A stretch of 64,000 nucleotides of DNA from positions 1 to 64,000 of the forward strand of contig JAGOTL010000004.1 of the NCBI GenBank assembly GCA_018061805.1, read 5' to 3'. This document shows positions 46,245 to 54,820 of this stretch, piece after piece. Position numbers and translations under genes: made by a program. The notes beneath the pieces were generated by a model, which was not told the origin of the DNA, did no database searches, and worked only from the letters and a program-made list of their open reading frames with translations. Origin of the DNA: Candidatus Babeliales bacterium. Its GTDB lineage: Bacteria > Babelota > Babeliae > Babelales > Chromulinivoraceae. Numbering within the stretch: position 1 is the stretch's first letter; every line of letters starts with the position of its first letter.

Positions 46245-47666
46245 ATGGCTTCAGTGCTGGGGGGACTTTATTTGTTCTTCAAGGGTTTTTTTTCATTAGG
46301 GTTTCATAGTAAATACGAGCGTTTTAAATTTTCGCTATTAACATTATCATTTGCCTTTGTAATCGGGTCTTACACGATAGCAAAAGAGCTTAAAGACTCT
46401 GTTTTTGTGAGTCTTGTGGGCAAGGAATACTTGCCGACGGCAAAATTTATCGTGATTTTTCTTTTGATTCCAGCAGCATTGCTCTATTCTCGGTTGGTTG
46501 ATTATTTTAGAAGATATCAACTGTTAGCCTTTTATAGCTTGGTATATGGTGCTATTTTAGCGCTATTTGCATTTTTCCTGGGTCATCCAACCATTGGACT
46601 CTATAATACAGATACAAGCCCGCATCGAATTTTTGGATGGGTTTTTTACTTCTTTTTAGAAGGGTACTCGCCTTTTGTGGTGGGTGTTTTTTGGGCGTTT
46701 TTAAATTCTGTTTCAAGTCCTGATGAAGCTAAAAACACATATCCAGCGTTGGTTGCAGGATCAAAGGTCGGTGGTATTTTAACGGCTTTATTTGCGTGGT
46801 ATTTGTTGTCGCACGCAAACGTTTTAAATGGATTTGGTATTATTAATCATGACGTTGTATCACATCAGCTTTTAATGGGTATAGTATCGGTCATGTTGCT
46901 GTGTGTGCCTATTTTCTTGGTTATTTTAATTCGCGTAGTTCCTGGACACTATCTGCATGGGTATGAAGCTGTGTATCAGCTTGAAAAGCAGCATCAAAAA
47001 GATGATAAAGAGTCATCAACTGGGATGTTGTCAGGTATTCGGCTGTTGCTTAGTTCGCCTTATATCTTGGGTATTTTTGGGCTCGTCTTTTTTTATGAAA
47101 CGCTCAACGTATTGTTGAATTTTCAACGTATAGGTCTTTTGCGTGATACTGCAACATCTATGGCTGATTTTACAGCAGCAATGTTTCTACAGCGTTATTG
47201 GATGCATCTGTATGGATTGTTTTTATCGTTAATTGGAGCACAGTATTTATTTAAAAAGCTTGATGTTCGAAAATGTCTGCTTGTGGTTCCGTTAACGGTT
47301 ACGGTACTTTTAATATTTTTTGTGTTGACCTATAGCGCAGAATCTATATTGTATGTTTTTATTGGTTTGGGTACCATTAATTATTCATTGTCCTATCCGC
47401 TTCGTGAATCGCTCTATATTCCTGCGACAAAAGATATGAAATTTAAGGCTAAAGCTTGGATTGACACATTTGGAACAAAGTTTTCAAAAGGTTTTGGTAG
47501 TTTGTTTGCTAATGTTACCAGCAAAGCTTCTCACGCAGGGTGGTTTGGATTGGCTTACATACTGTTTTTTGGTGGTATTATGACGTTGTGGTTTATAACA
47601 TCATGGTTACTCGGAAAAACGTATGAAAAGGCTATCAAAGAGAATAAGATTATTGGTGCTAAATAA
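46245..47666 (+). CDS. ATP/ADP-type nucleotide translocase (NTT), copy 1
   Basis: This 473-aa membrane protein has about 11-12 membrane segments and belongs to the NTT family found in Chlamydia, Rickettsia and plastids, which import host ATP in exchange for ADP. Family text includes GSYTIAKELKDSVF after TM1, ALLYSRLVDYFRRYQL, FYFFLEGYSPFVVGVFWAF and YPLRESLYIPATKDMKFKAKAWID. AAGGA lies 7 nt before ATG 46245. Substrate (ATP/ADP or other nucleotides) cannot be told from sequence alone. Confidence 0.93.
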   Translation: MASVLGGLYLFFKGFFSLGFHSKYERFKFSLLTLSFAFVIGSYTIAKELKDSVFVSLVGKEYLPTAKFIVIFLLIPAALLYSRLVDYFRRYQLLAFYSLVYGAILALFAFFLGHPTIGLYNTDTSPHRIFGWVFYFFLEGYSPFVVGVFWAFLNSVSSPDEAKNTYPALVAGSKVGGILTALFAWYLLSHANVLNGFGIINHDVVSHQLLMGIVSVMLLCVPIFLVILIRVVPGHYLHGYEAVYQLEKQHQKDDKESSTGMLSGIRLLLSSPYILGIFGLVFFYETLNVLLNFQRIGLLRDTATSMADFTAAMFLQRYWMHLYGLFLSLIGAQYLFKKLDVRKCLLVVPLTVTVLLIFFVLTYSAESILYVFIGLGTINYSLSYPLRESLYIPATKDMKFKAKAWIDTFGTKFSKGFGSLFANVTSKASHAGWFGLAYILFFGGIMTLWFITSWLLGKTYEKAIKENKIIGAK

Positions 47667-47686
47667 ATTGTAATTGTAAGATGTGT

Positions 47687-47722
47687 GGCAAGGACTTCCT
47701 GAAATGGGAAGTCCTTGCTTTA
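47687..47722 (+). terminator. Hairpin between the two NTT genes (attenuator-like)
   Basis: GCAAGGACTTCC (47688-47699) and GGAAGTCCTTGC (47707-47718) form a perfect 12-bp stem with a 7-nt loop. Only TTTAT follows, so it may attenuate or protect mRNA ends rather than fully terminate. Confidence 0.7.
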
Positions 47723-47743
47723 TAACAAAATGAAAGGATCACT

Positions 47744-49138
47744 GTGTCGATATTAAGTAAGATTGGTCTTTCAATAGATCTTGATACACAAGAGCGCAAA
47801 AAAATATTTTGGCTTATGCTCGCATTCTTTTGCGTTATTGGTTCTTACACTGTTTTAAAAGAGATGAAAGACGTTCTGTTTGCTCAGATCGTCGGCTCGC
47901 AATATCTGTACAAAGTTAAGTTTTTTTCAATGTTTGTATTGTTGCCTATGACGTTGTTGTACGCAAAACTGGTAGATTATTTAAGCCGGTTTCACCTGCT
48001 TGTTTTTTATAGTTTACTGTATGGCGTTGGTGGCATTGTCATAGCATATTTATTGCAAGATCCTGTGATAGGTTTAAATAATACGATACCAAACCCTGAT
48101 CGTACATTTGGTTGGTTTGTGTATTTGTTTTATGAAGGACTTGTGCCGTTTGTTGTCAGTGTGTTTTGGTCTTTTGCAAACTCTGTCACGGAACCTGAAA
48201 CTGCAAAAAAGGGATACGCTCTTTTGATTGCAGGCTCTAAGGTGGGTGGTATGGTAACGGCAGGTCTTGCGTGGGCGCTGTTTGTTCCAACAAGCTTCTT
48301 GGGTGGTTTGCATTGGTCTTCTGTGTACATACATCAGGTGTTGCTCGTGGGTGCTTCGTTGTTACTTGCGGTTTCTCCTTTTATTATTTACATTTTGCTC
48401 AATACTGCTCAGCAAAAAAGCTTGGATGGTTATGAAGCTGTGCATAAGTATGAACAAAAGCAAGAAGACAAGGGTAAAGCTGAGACAGGTGTTTTGTCTG
48501 GTCTTGTGATGATGATGAAACATCCCTATATTCTTGGTATTTTTGGCATGATGTTTTTCTACGAATTGGTTAACGTTGTTCTTGGTATTCAGCGAACAGT
48601 CTTGCTGCAAGCAGCTGCAAAAGATAGCGCCGCATTTACAGGTGAAATGTTTAAACAACGTTTCCTGATGCATTTTGTAGGATTCCTGCTTTCGTTTTTG
48701 GGTACTCGTGTTTTGATTAAACGTTTAGGTGAGCGTGTTTGCTTAGTACTTATTCCGTTGTTGACAGGGGCTTTATTGGCATATTTCATGCTTGTTTATA
48801 ATGAACAAGCGATTATGTTTGTGTTTATGGCTCTTGGTATGTTGAATTATGCATTTGCATCACCGCTTCGTGAAGCTTTGTATATCCCAACAGTGAAAGA
48901 TATTCGTTTTAAATCCAAAGCATGGATTGAGTCATTTGGGCAACGATTTGCAAAAGCATGTGGTTCTGGTGTTATCGGAACTATACAAAAAGCTGCTTTG
49001 GTTGGAACACCTGCTTATTTAGCATTGTTCTCAGGTTTTTTTGCGATTGTTGTGACTCTTTGGACCATTGTAGCGTTGTTGTTAGGGCGCAAATATGCAT
49101 CGGTTATTAAAAAAGGCGAAGCAATTGGTGCAGAATAA
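47744..49138 (+). CDS. ATP/ADP-type nucleotide translocase (NTT), copy 2
   Basis: This 464-aa paralogue of copy 1 has the same topology: GSYTVLKEMKDVLF, LLYAKLVDYLSRFHL, YLFYEGLVPFVVSVFWSF and SPLREALYIPTVKDIRFKSKAWIE. The start is GTG at 47744 with AAGGA 5 nt upstream. The two copies differ at many positions and may carry different substrates or directions, as tandem NTTs do in chlamydiae. The intergenic hairpin suggests separate control of expression. Confidence 0.93.
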   Translation: MSILSKIGLSIDLDTQERKKIFWLMLAFFCVIGSYTVLKEMKDVLFAQIVGSQYLYKVKFFSMFVLLPMTLLYAKLVDYLSRFHLLVFYSLLYGVGGIVIAYLLQDPVIGLNNTIPNPDRTFGWFVYLFYEGLVPFVVSVFWSFANSVTEPETAKKGYALLIAGSKVGGMVTAGLAWALFVPTSFLGGLHWSSVYIHQVLLVGASLLLAVSPFIIYILLNTAQQKSLDGYEAVHKYEQKQEDKGKAETGVLSGLVMMMKHPYILGIFGMMFFYELVNVVLGIQRTVLLQAAAKDSAAFTGEMFKQRFLMHFVGFLLSFLGTRVLIKRLGERVCLVLIPLLTGALLAYFMLVYNEQAIMFVFMALGMLNYAFASPLREALYIPTVKDIRFKSKAWIESFGQRFAKACGSGVIGTIQKAALVGTPAYLALFSGFFAIVVTLWTIVALLLGRKYASVIKKGEAIGAE

Positions 49139-49239
49139 AAGGTAAAATTTGTAATTTGTTCTAAATTTTTGTACGATATAGATATATGTAAATAACATTG
49201 TTCATCCGTACATTAACAAAGGGCCTAAAAGGTATTTCT

Positions 49240-50088
49240 ATGATAGATTTCAGACAATTGATTGACGTTGGTCTTCACTTTGGTCACCAAAAATCAAGAT
49301 GGTGTCCTAAAATGGAACCGTATATTTGGGGACATAGAGGTGGAATACATCTTATTGATATTTCCAAAACTGCAAAAGCTCTTCAAAAAGCGTCAACCTT
49401 TTTAGAGGCGGTTGTTGCACGCGGTGAAACTGTGTTATGGGTTGGTACAAAAAAACCAGCAAAAGACGCAATCGTCCAAGTTGGTCAAGCTACAAACATG
49501 CCATACGTGGATTATCGTTGGGTTGGTGGAACAATCACTAACTACGCACAAGTTAAAAAAGCTGTAACAAAATTGTTACACTATGATGATATTGTTGCTA
49601 AATCATTAAATGAAAATTCACAATACACCAAAAAAGAAGTTGTTAGAATTCAAAAACTTGCTGAGCGTTTACAAAGAACGTTTGGTGGTTTGAAAACTCT
49701 CAGCATGCCAATTGGTGCGGTTGTTGTAATTGATGTTCGTAAAGAACAAACAGCTCTTTTAGAAGCAATTGCAGCACATATTCCAGTAGTTGCTTTAGTT
49801 GATACAAACACAGATCCAAGTGGTATTTCATACGTAATACCTGGAAATGATGATTCAGTAAAAGGTATCGCTTTTGTGTTAGATTTCTTAAAAGAAGGTG
49901 TTCTTCGCGGAGCATCGCAGCGTTCAGAAACAGCGAGAAAAGTTGTTGAAGATCAAAAGGCTGCTAAAGAATTATCTCGTACTTCTGATGGTGCATTACT
50001 TGATGCAGAAGAAGATGATGCAGATAAAACATCTAGCAAAAAAACTGTGGTATTGAAAAAATCTCCAAAAAGACAACATCGAGCATAG
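49240..50088 (+). CDS. rpsB: 30S ribosomal protein S2
   Basis: This 282-aa protein is S2, with FRQLIDVGLHFGHQKSRW, MEPYIWGHRGGIHLIDISKT, YVDYRWVGGTITNY, VVVIDVRKEQTALLEA and VALVDTNTDPSGISYVIPGNDD. A charged C-terminal tail (about 240-282) extends past the usual end. The start at 49240 has AAAAGG upstream. The usual partner tsf does not follow; a tRNA and the SRP RNA do. Confidence 0.97.
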   Translation: MIDFRQLIDVGLHFGHQKSRWCPKMEPYIWGHRGGIHLIDISKTAKALQKASTFLEAVVARGETVLWVGTKKPAKDAIVQVGQATNMPYVDYRWVGGTITNYAQVKKAVTKLLHYDDIVAKSLNENSQYTKKEVVRIQKLAERLQRTFGGLKTLSMPIGAVVVIDVRKEQTALLEAIAAHIPVVALVDTNTDPSGISYVIPGNDDSVKGIAFVLDFLKEGVLRGASQRSETARKVVEDQKAAKELSRTSDGALLDAEEDDADKTSSKKTVVLKKSPKRQHRA

Positions 50089-50099
50089 TCGTTGCTATT

Positions 50100-50191
50100 G
50101 GAGAGATGTCTGAGTGGCCGAAAGAGCATGATTGGAAATCATGTATGTCTTGAAAAAGGCATCGAGGGTTCGAATCCCTCTCTCTCCGCCA
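50100..50191 (+). tRNA. tRNA-Ser (GGA)
   Basis: This class II tRNA has acceptor arms GGAGAGA and TCTCTCC, anticodon loop TTGGAAA (anticodon GGA), a long variable arm (TATGTCTTGAAAAAGGCATC) and an encoded CCA at 50189-50191. The T arm is GAGGGTTCGAATCCCTC. Confidence 0.96.
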
Positions 50192-50207
50192 GTTGTTAGC
50201 ATCTTGG

Positions 50208-50236
50208 TTGCAATGTGCATTGTTTGATTGTAATCG
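50208..50236 (+). promoter_or_regulatory. Promoter of the SRP RNA gene
   Basis: -35 TTGCAA (50208-50213), 17-nt spacer, -10 TAATCG (50231-50236). The expected start is near 50243-50249, where the RNA begins. Confidence 0.5.
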
Positions 50237-50248
50237 AATTGTAAAACT

Positions 50249-50337
50249 GAGAGAAGTTGGTAAAGTTTGTAGTGCTTAATCTGTCAGGTTCGGAAGAAAG
50301 CAGCAGGGGTATGTGCAAATTTGTATTAACTTCTCTC
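50249..50337 (+). ncRNA. ffs: 4.5S signal recognition particle RNA
   Basis: This ~89-nt RNA has the conserved SRP domain IV core GTCAGGTTCGGAAGAAAGCAG at 50283-50303. Outer arms GAGAGAAGTT (50249-50258) and AACTTCTCTC (50328-50337) pair to close one long hairpin. It is the small Gram-negative-type form that binds Ffh. tRNA-Ser, SRP RNA and dnaX in this order recall the Bacillus subtilis layout. Confidence 0.92.
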
Positions 50338-50361
50338 TTTTGTTTATAATACAAGGTTATC

Positions 50362-51501
50362 ATGGAAAAAATATCTCTTAATTTAGCTCGTAAATGGCGT
50401 TCGATACAGTTTCAAGAGATTGTTGGACAAGATTTAGTTGTTCGTATTTTACAGAACAGTCTTTTTAAGAATCAATTTTTTCCTGTGTATCTTTTATCAG
50501 GGCAACGTGGATGTGGTAAAACATCAACAGCGCGTGTTTTTGCAACCGCGGTCAACTGTACAGCTTTGCCTGATTTTCAAAAAAATCCTAAGACATCGGT
50601 ACCTTGTTTAGAATGTTCATCATGTATGGCTATGAAAAAAGGACAACATCCTGATTTTATAGAAATTGATGCGGCATCATATACCGGTGTTGATAACATT
50701 CGAAATATTATCGATACATCTTCGTTCTTGCCTGTTTTAGGCAGTAAAAAAATATATTTGATCGATGAAGTTCACATGTTAAGCAAAGCAGCTTTTAATG
50801 CGTTGCTTAAATTGCTTGAAGAGCCGCCAAAGTCTGTTGTGTTTATTTTGGCTACAACTGAAGCTCAAAAATTACCAGATACAGTTCGATCACGTTGCTT
50901 TCAGCTTCTGTTTAATCCGATAGAAGAAACATGTATCGTAGAGCATCTGCGTCATATTTGCACCCAAGAATCAATCGCGTATGAAGATGCTGGTCTTGAA
51001 ACAATCGCTCAAGTGACGCAAGGTTCATTGCGAGATGCTTTAAATTTATTAGAACAAGCACGTTTTGCAGAATCTAAGGTTACCAAGTCAGTTGTTTTGG
51101 CAGTTTTGGGTCACATCGATGATCAGGTTTTATATCAGTTGTTGTCGGGTGTGATGCGCCAAGATCAGCAGGCAGTCATTCGTTTAATGCATGATTTTGG
51201 AACAAAGTCTGTTTCGTCTGATTACATTCTTAAACGGTTACTTGAACTTTTGTATGATTGTATTGTTATAAAGTATGGTGGCACCGCAAAATATAGTTTG
51301 GATATTCAAACGGTGCTTGATAGTGAATTGCAGGCGGTAACGGTGCAGAACCTTATCCTTTGGCTTGATCAGTTAGCTCAGCTTGATATAGTTCTGGCAA
51401 AAACAAGTAAAAAACAGTTGCTGCTCGAGACGGCGCTTATTCGTGTATCGGCTGGTGAATATCAAAATCGTTCTGTTGTTGACGATCAAAAAAAAAAATA
51501 A
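50362..51501 (+). CDS. dnaX: DNA polymerase III subunit gamma/tau, frame-0 (gamma-like) product
   Basis: This 379-aa product is the clamp-loader ATPase. It has Walker A SGQRGCGKTSTAR (about 46-58), a zinc module (CTALPDF, PCLECSSCMAMKKGQHPDF), Walker B LIDEVHMLS and the sensor region TTEAQKLPDTVRSRCFQL. The frame ends at TAA (51499-51501) directly after a run of 11 A (51488-51498). The next ~185 codons in the +1 frame encode a tau-like C-terminal domain, so this frame alone makes a gamma-length protein. See the separate entry for the tau part. Confidence 0.94.
   Translation: MEKISLNLARKWRSIQFQEIVGQDLVVRILQNSLFKNQFFPVYLLSGQRGCGKTSTARVFATAVNCTALPDFQKNPKTSVPCLECSSCMAMKKGQHPDFIEIDAASYTGVDNIRNIIDTSSFLPVLGSKKIYLIDEVHMLSKAAFNALLKLLEEPPKSVVFILATTEAQKLPDTVRSRCFQLLFNPIEETCIVEHLRHICTQESIAYEDAGLETIAQVTQGSLRDALNLLEQARFAESKVTKSVVLAVLGHIDDQVLYQLLSGVMRQDQQAVIRLMHDFGTKSVSSDYILKRLLELLYDCIVIKYGGTAKYSLDIQTVLDSELQAVTVQNLILWLDQLAQLDIVLAKTSKKQLLLETALIRVSAGEYQNRSVVDDQKKK
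51488..51498 (+). promoter_or_regulatory. 11-A slippage site in dnaX
   Basis: Eleven A residues precede TAA in frame 0. Loss of one A (or gain of two) in the mRNA joins the gamma and tau frames. A -1 shift would stop at TAA 51504-51506. Poly-A transcriptional slippage in dnaX is known in Thermus thermophilus. Confidence 0.6.
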
Positions 51502-52063
51502 ATTAAATGATGTAGTGGGTCAAGAAGCATTAGAATTGAAAAGTATATGGAAGCAGTTTGTGACTGTTGTTACGGCGCATATTGATCCTGTGTTGGCGTC
51601 AATATTACACAGCACTGATATTGTAGATTTTAATCGCACAAAAAATATTGTTGAAATTATAACGTTAAAAAAATTTGTTTTGTTTCAAGATTTGTTTATA
51701 ACTCAAAAATCAGCATATCAACAATCTTTAAACACGATATTTGGGTATCAGGTAACATTGGTTGTACATTTTACAAAAATTGAAGTAGCGCAGCCTGCGC
51801 CTGTTGTGTCGTTACCTGCATCAGACAGAGTCGCTTCAGCTCCTGTCGGAGTTGTTGGGACATCGAAAGCGGTTTCGACATATAAGCAACCGTATAAAAA
51901 TTTTAATCGAAAAGAACCAACGCATTTTATGCCAGTCGCAAAAAATGAAAAGGCTATCGATATTTCAGATAGTAAAAAATGGCACAAAACACACGCCTTG
52001 CTCAATCAATTTGGGGGTACTGTGCGAGAAATTATAAAGGATACAGATGAGTTTAATGCATAA
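51488..52063 (+). CDS. dnaX: DnaX tau-specific C-terminal region (in +1 frame)
   Basis: Reading in the +1 frame from the 11-A run gives about 191 residues, KKKNKLNDVVGQEALELKS onward. There is a tau-like domain (WKQFVTVVTAHIDPVLASIL, then LNTIFGYQVTLVVHF), a Pro/Ala/Val linker and a C-terminal NQFGGTVREIIKDTDEF. Joined to the gamma part, the product would be about 567 aa, a normal DnaX length. The frame has no good start of its own here, so it is expressed by slippage or frameshifting, or the shift is a sequencing error in the homopolymer. Its end overlaps der by 17 nt. Confidence 0.7.
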   Translation, partial: KKKNKLNDVVGQEALELKSIWKQFVTVVTAHIDPVLASILHSTDIVDFNRTKNIVEIITLKKFVLFQDLFITQKSAYQQSLNTIFGYQVTLVVHFTKIEVAQPAPVVSLPASDRVASAPVGVVGTSKAVSTYKQPYKNFNRKEPTHFMPVAKNEKAIDISDSKKWHKTHALLNQFGGTVREIIKDTDEFNA

Positions 52064-53378
52064 AGTGGCATTGGTAGGTCGTACGAATGTTGGAAAATCT
52101 TCTTTGTTTAATCGTATTGCTCCTAAAGTTAAAAGTTTAGCATATGATCAAGAGGGTGTAACTCGTGATATGGTTACCGATTTGGTAACTTGGAATAATA
52201 CGACATTTGAATTAATTGACACAGGTGGGATTGACTTAGTTAAACCATCAGATGAAATGACAGCTGTTGTAACGCAAAGAGTGCAGCAAATTTTACAAGA
52301 GGCATCATTATTTTTAATGGTTGTTGATGTTCAAGTGGGTGTTACGCAGCAGGATAAACGTATTGCGCGTTTGCTTCATACGTTTGAAAAGCCAACATTA
52401 ATATTAATTAATAAAGTTGATTCGCAACATCAAGAAGATGGCGTTCATGAATTTTATCAGCTTGGTTTTGAAGAGTTATATGGTGTTTCAGCGCTTCATG
52501 GTCGCACTATCGCAGACGTTTTAGATCGTGTGGTTCAGTTGCTTTCGGAAGTTAAAGTAATTCATAAAGTTATTGATGAAACTCCTGAGTTTCGTGTAGC
52601 TTTACTGGGTCGACCGAATGCAGGTAAATCATCATTGATGAATCAATTGTTAAAGCAAGATTTTTCTATTGTGTCTCCTATGGCAGGTACAACACGTGAA
52701 GCTTTGCGTAAGCGTATAGCGTTTCAAAAAAACGTGATCGAGTTGATTGATACTGCAGGAGTTCGTAAAAAAAGCAGCGTTGATGAAGGTCTTGAAGAAA
52801 TGATGGTAACCAATAGCTTGCAAGCTGCAAAGCGTGCTCATATTGTGCTTATGGTTATGGATGTTCAAGAGCCTGATGTAACAGCGCAAGAATTAAAATT
52901 AACATCATATGCTTTGGAGAATGGATCAGCAGTTATTGTTTTGTTTAACAAGCAAGATTTACTGACTGATGATACAAAATTATTGCACAACATGTCTTTG
53001 GAGCAGTATGAGCATGTGCTCAAAAAATTAGAAGTACTCAACATTTCTTGTAAGAGCGGCAAAAACATCGGTAAAGTTTTGCCATTGGTTCAAGAAGTGT
53101 GGGATCGCTATCAAATGCGTTTAACAGACCGTTTTTTAAGTGATTTGTTTATCGAAGCGCTTGCAAAAGCTCCGTTGTTTAAAAATCAGCAGCAATTATT
53201 TTTATACAAAGCGCGCCAAGTAGGAAATGCTCCTATGCGCATTGAACTGATACTTCGTAATGCTGTTATTTTTGAAAAGTCGCATCAAGCATTTTTTGAA
53301 AATGTCTTGCGTAAAGCTGTTGATCTTAAAAGTGTTCCTGTCTTATGGACTGCTGTAACGCGATCTAAAAGAAAATAA
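52047..53378 (+). CDS. der: Ribosome assembly GTPase Der (EngA)
   Basis: This 443-aa protein has two GTPase domains in tandem, the mark of Der, needed for 50S assembly. G1 motifs are VGRTNVGKSS (domain 1) and LGRPNAGKSS (domain 2). DTGGID and DTAGVRKK are the G3 motifs, and NKVD and NKQD the G4 motifs. A KH-like C-terminal domain follows. AAAGG precedes the ATG at 52047, which lies inside the end of the dnaX tau frame. Confidence 0.97.
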   Translation: MSLMHKVALVGRTNVGKSSLFNRIAPKVKSLAYDQEGVTRDMVTDLVTWNNTTFELIDTGGIDLVKPSDEMTAVVTQRVQQILQEASLFLMVVDVQVGVTQQDKRIARLLHTFEKPTLILINKVDSQHQEDGVHEFYQLGFEELYGVSALHGRTIADVLDRVVQLLSEVKVIHKVIDETPEFRVALLGRPNAGKSSLMNQLLKQDFSIVSPMAGTTREALRKRIAFQKNVIELIDTAGVRKKSSVDEGLEEMMVTNSLQAAKRAHIVLMVMDVQEPDVTAQELKLTSYALENGSAVIVLFNKQDLLTDDTKLLHNMSLEQYEHVLKKLEVLNISCKSGKNIGKVLPLVQEVWDRYQMRLTDRFLSDLFIEALAKAPLFKNQQQLFLYKARQVGNAPMRIELILRNAVIFEKSHQAFFENVLRKAVDLKSVPVLWTAVTRSKRK

Positions 53379-53416
53379 GAGTTTATCTGAACAGTAACTC
53401 AACGGTGAAAAGTTCT

Positions 53417-53462
53417 AAAAAAATCCACTTTTAATACTTTAGTATTTGGGTGGATTTTTTAC
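53417..53462 (+). terminator. Terminator after der
   Basis: AAAAAATCCAC and GTGGATTTTTT form an 11-bp outer stem, with AATAC/GTATT inside, and a T tract. Confidence 0.85.
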
Positions 53463-53478
53463 ATTTAAAAACCACGTA

Positions 53479-53507
53479 TTGATTTTTTAATTTCATAAAA
53501 CTATGCT
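53479..53507 (+). promoter_or_regulatory. Promoter of the Hint toxin gene
   Basis: -35 TTGATT (53479-53484), 17-nt spacer, -10 TATGCT (53502-53507). It follows the der terminator and leaves a leader of about 15 nt before the toxin start. Confidence 0.6.
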
Positions 53508-53528
53508 GCCACTCATAAAGGAGTGGCG

Positions 53529-54500
53529 ATGTTGAAAAATAAAAATATATGTTTTTTTCTTATTTTCTTGTTCTGTAAAATCACGTATCCGCATGGCTTT
53601 AGTGAAAACACACTCATTCAAGATGCTAACGGTAGCGATTGGCAAATCAGTAGCGTTATTCCATACATAGAAAATGGACAAAATCTAAAAATTACGAGCT
53701 ATGATGAATACAGCAACACGTTTGTAACCAAAAAAATACAATCTGCTGGAATCAGTGAAACTGATTATTATTGCATCGTAACTTTTCCCAACAACTCAAA
53801 TCCTATCATCTGTACCCCTTTGCAACTTTTCTATCGGCCTCAAGATAGTGTCTGGGTTGCAGCGTACAAACTCAATGCTGGAGACCGACTGCTGTGCGGT
53901 AACCATACAACTATTGAAGTTAATGATGTTGAAATTGTCCATGAAAAACTCAACGTGTATACCCTTGAAATCAAAAAGACACATACCTTTTTGGTCGGTC
54001 GACAACAGATCGTCGCTCACAACATGCTCATACCAATTGGAGCTGTTGCAGGACTTACCATACCTGTTGATATCGGTTGCGGTGCATCTTTTGGATCGAT
54101 GTTTGGGCCTGTAGGAGTTTGCGCAGGAGTAGTCGTTGGTGGCTTAGTAGGCTGTGCGGTTAATGCATGTTTTAAAGACAAAGTAGCGCAGTACAACTTC
54201 TGTTTTAAACCACAAGAAATTATGGCGTTTACTCAAAGTAATAACAAAGAGATAGAAGATCAACAAAATGATGCCCAAGCTCCTGGAAAGCCTACAGAAA
54301 AAGATGGCTTTATTCCAAAGAAGAATTGGGACGGAAAAAAAGTGCGACATCCTAAAACAGGTGTTGTTGGATGGCCTGATGAAAAAGGTAATGCATGGAC
54401 CGCAACAGGCAAAGGATCTTTAGCTCATGGTGGGCCTCATTGGGACGTGACAAGTAAAAATGGTAAAAGACATTGGAATGTTATGCCTCAAAAGCAATAA
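53529..54500 (+). CDS. Signal peptide-Hint-toxin protein (toxin-37-like tip)
   Basis: This 323-aa protein has a signal peptide (residues 1-20) followed at once by a Hint domain (23-165), a Gly-rich hydrophobic segment (about 167-205), a linker and a C-terminal tip with GWPDEKGNAWTATGKGS and AHGGPHWDV. The tip resembles the polymorphic toxin type 37 family (moderate confidence). The Hint block A Cys is Gly (GFSENT), the block B His is Gln (TPLQ), and the terminal HN is kept. ATG 53529 has AAAGGAG 5 nt upstream. It seems more C-rich than its neighbours, which hints at transfer. Two orphan genes follow on the same strand. Confidence 0.72.
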   Translation: MLKNKNICFFLIFLFCKITYPHGFSENTLIQDANGSDWQISSVIPYIENGQNLKITSYDEYSNTFVTKKIQSAGISETDYYCIVTFPNNSNPIICTPLQLFYRPQDSVWVAAYKLNAGDRLLCGNHTTIEVNDVEIVHEKLNVYTLEIKKTHTFLVGRQQIVAHNMLIPIGAVAGLTIPVDIGCGASFGSMFGPVGVCAGVVVGGLVGCAVNACFKDKVAQYNFCFKPQEIMAFTQSNNKEIEDQQNDAQAPGKPTEKDGFIPKKNWDGKKVRHPKTGVVGWPDEKGNAWTATGKGSLAHGGPHWDVTSKNGKRHWNVMPQKQ

Positions 54501-54511
54501 AAGGGATCAAA

Positions 54512-54799
54512 ATGAATGAAAATTATATCGTATGTAAAAAAGTATATTTTTATTCTCAACTTGATGAAAGCATTTTTTTTACATGGATAAAGAATATATC
54601 TTGTATAAAAACAACAGGGGGAGTGGGTGATGAGCTATATCTTTACATTATAGATGAACCTTTAAATTATGAAGACATGAAAAACCTAATAGCTCTTTTA
54701 TACAGATATAAAATTGACATGAGACAATTGCAACCTTTGATTACGGAACATAATAAAGATGCTGTTATACCTTGGAAAAGACAAATTTACAAAACTTAA
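54512..54799 (+). CDS. Candidate immunity protein 1 (orphan, 95 aa)
   Basis: This 95-aa protein starts 11 nt after the toxin stop, with AAGGGA upstream of ATG 54512, so it is in the toxin transcript. It has no signal peptide and no recognised domain. It is aromatic- and acid-rich (KKVYFYSQLDESIFFTWIK, LYLYIIDEPLNYEDM). Immunity genes normally sit directly after polymorphic toxin genes, so position suggests immunity to the tip. This is an inference from location only. Confidence 0.5.
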   Translation: MNENYIVCKKVYFYSQLDESIFFTWIKNISCIKTTGGVGDELYLYIIDEPLNYEDMKNLIALLYRYKIDMRQLQPLITEHNKDAVIPWKRQIYKT

Positions 54800-54820
54800 A
54801 CATATGGAAAAGAATAGTGT

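Noticed and set aside
51488-51506. E. coli-type -1 ribosomal frameshift in dnaX
   Set aside because: A -1 shift runs into TAA at 51504-51506, so it cannot reach the tau frame.
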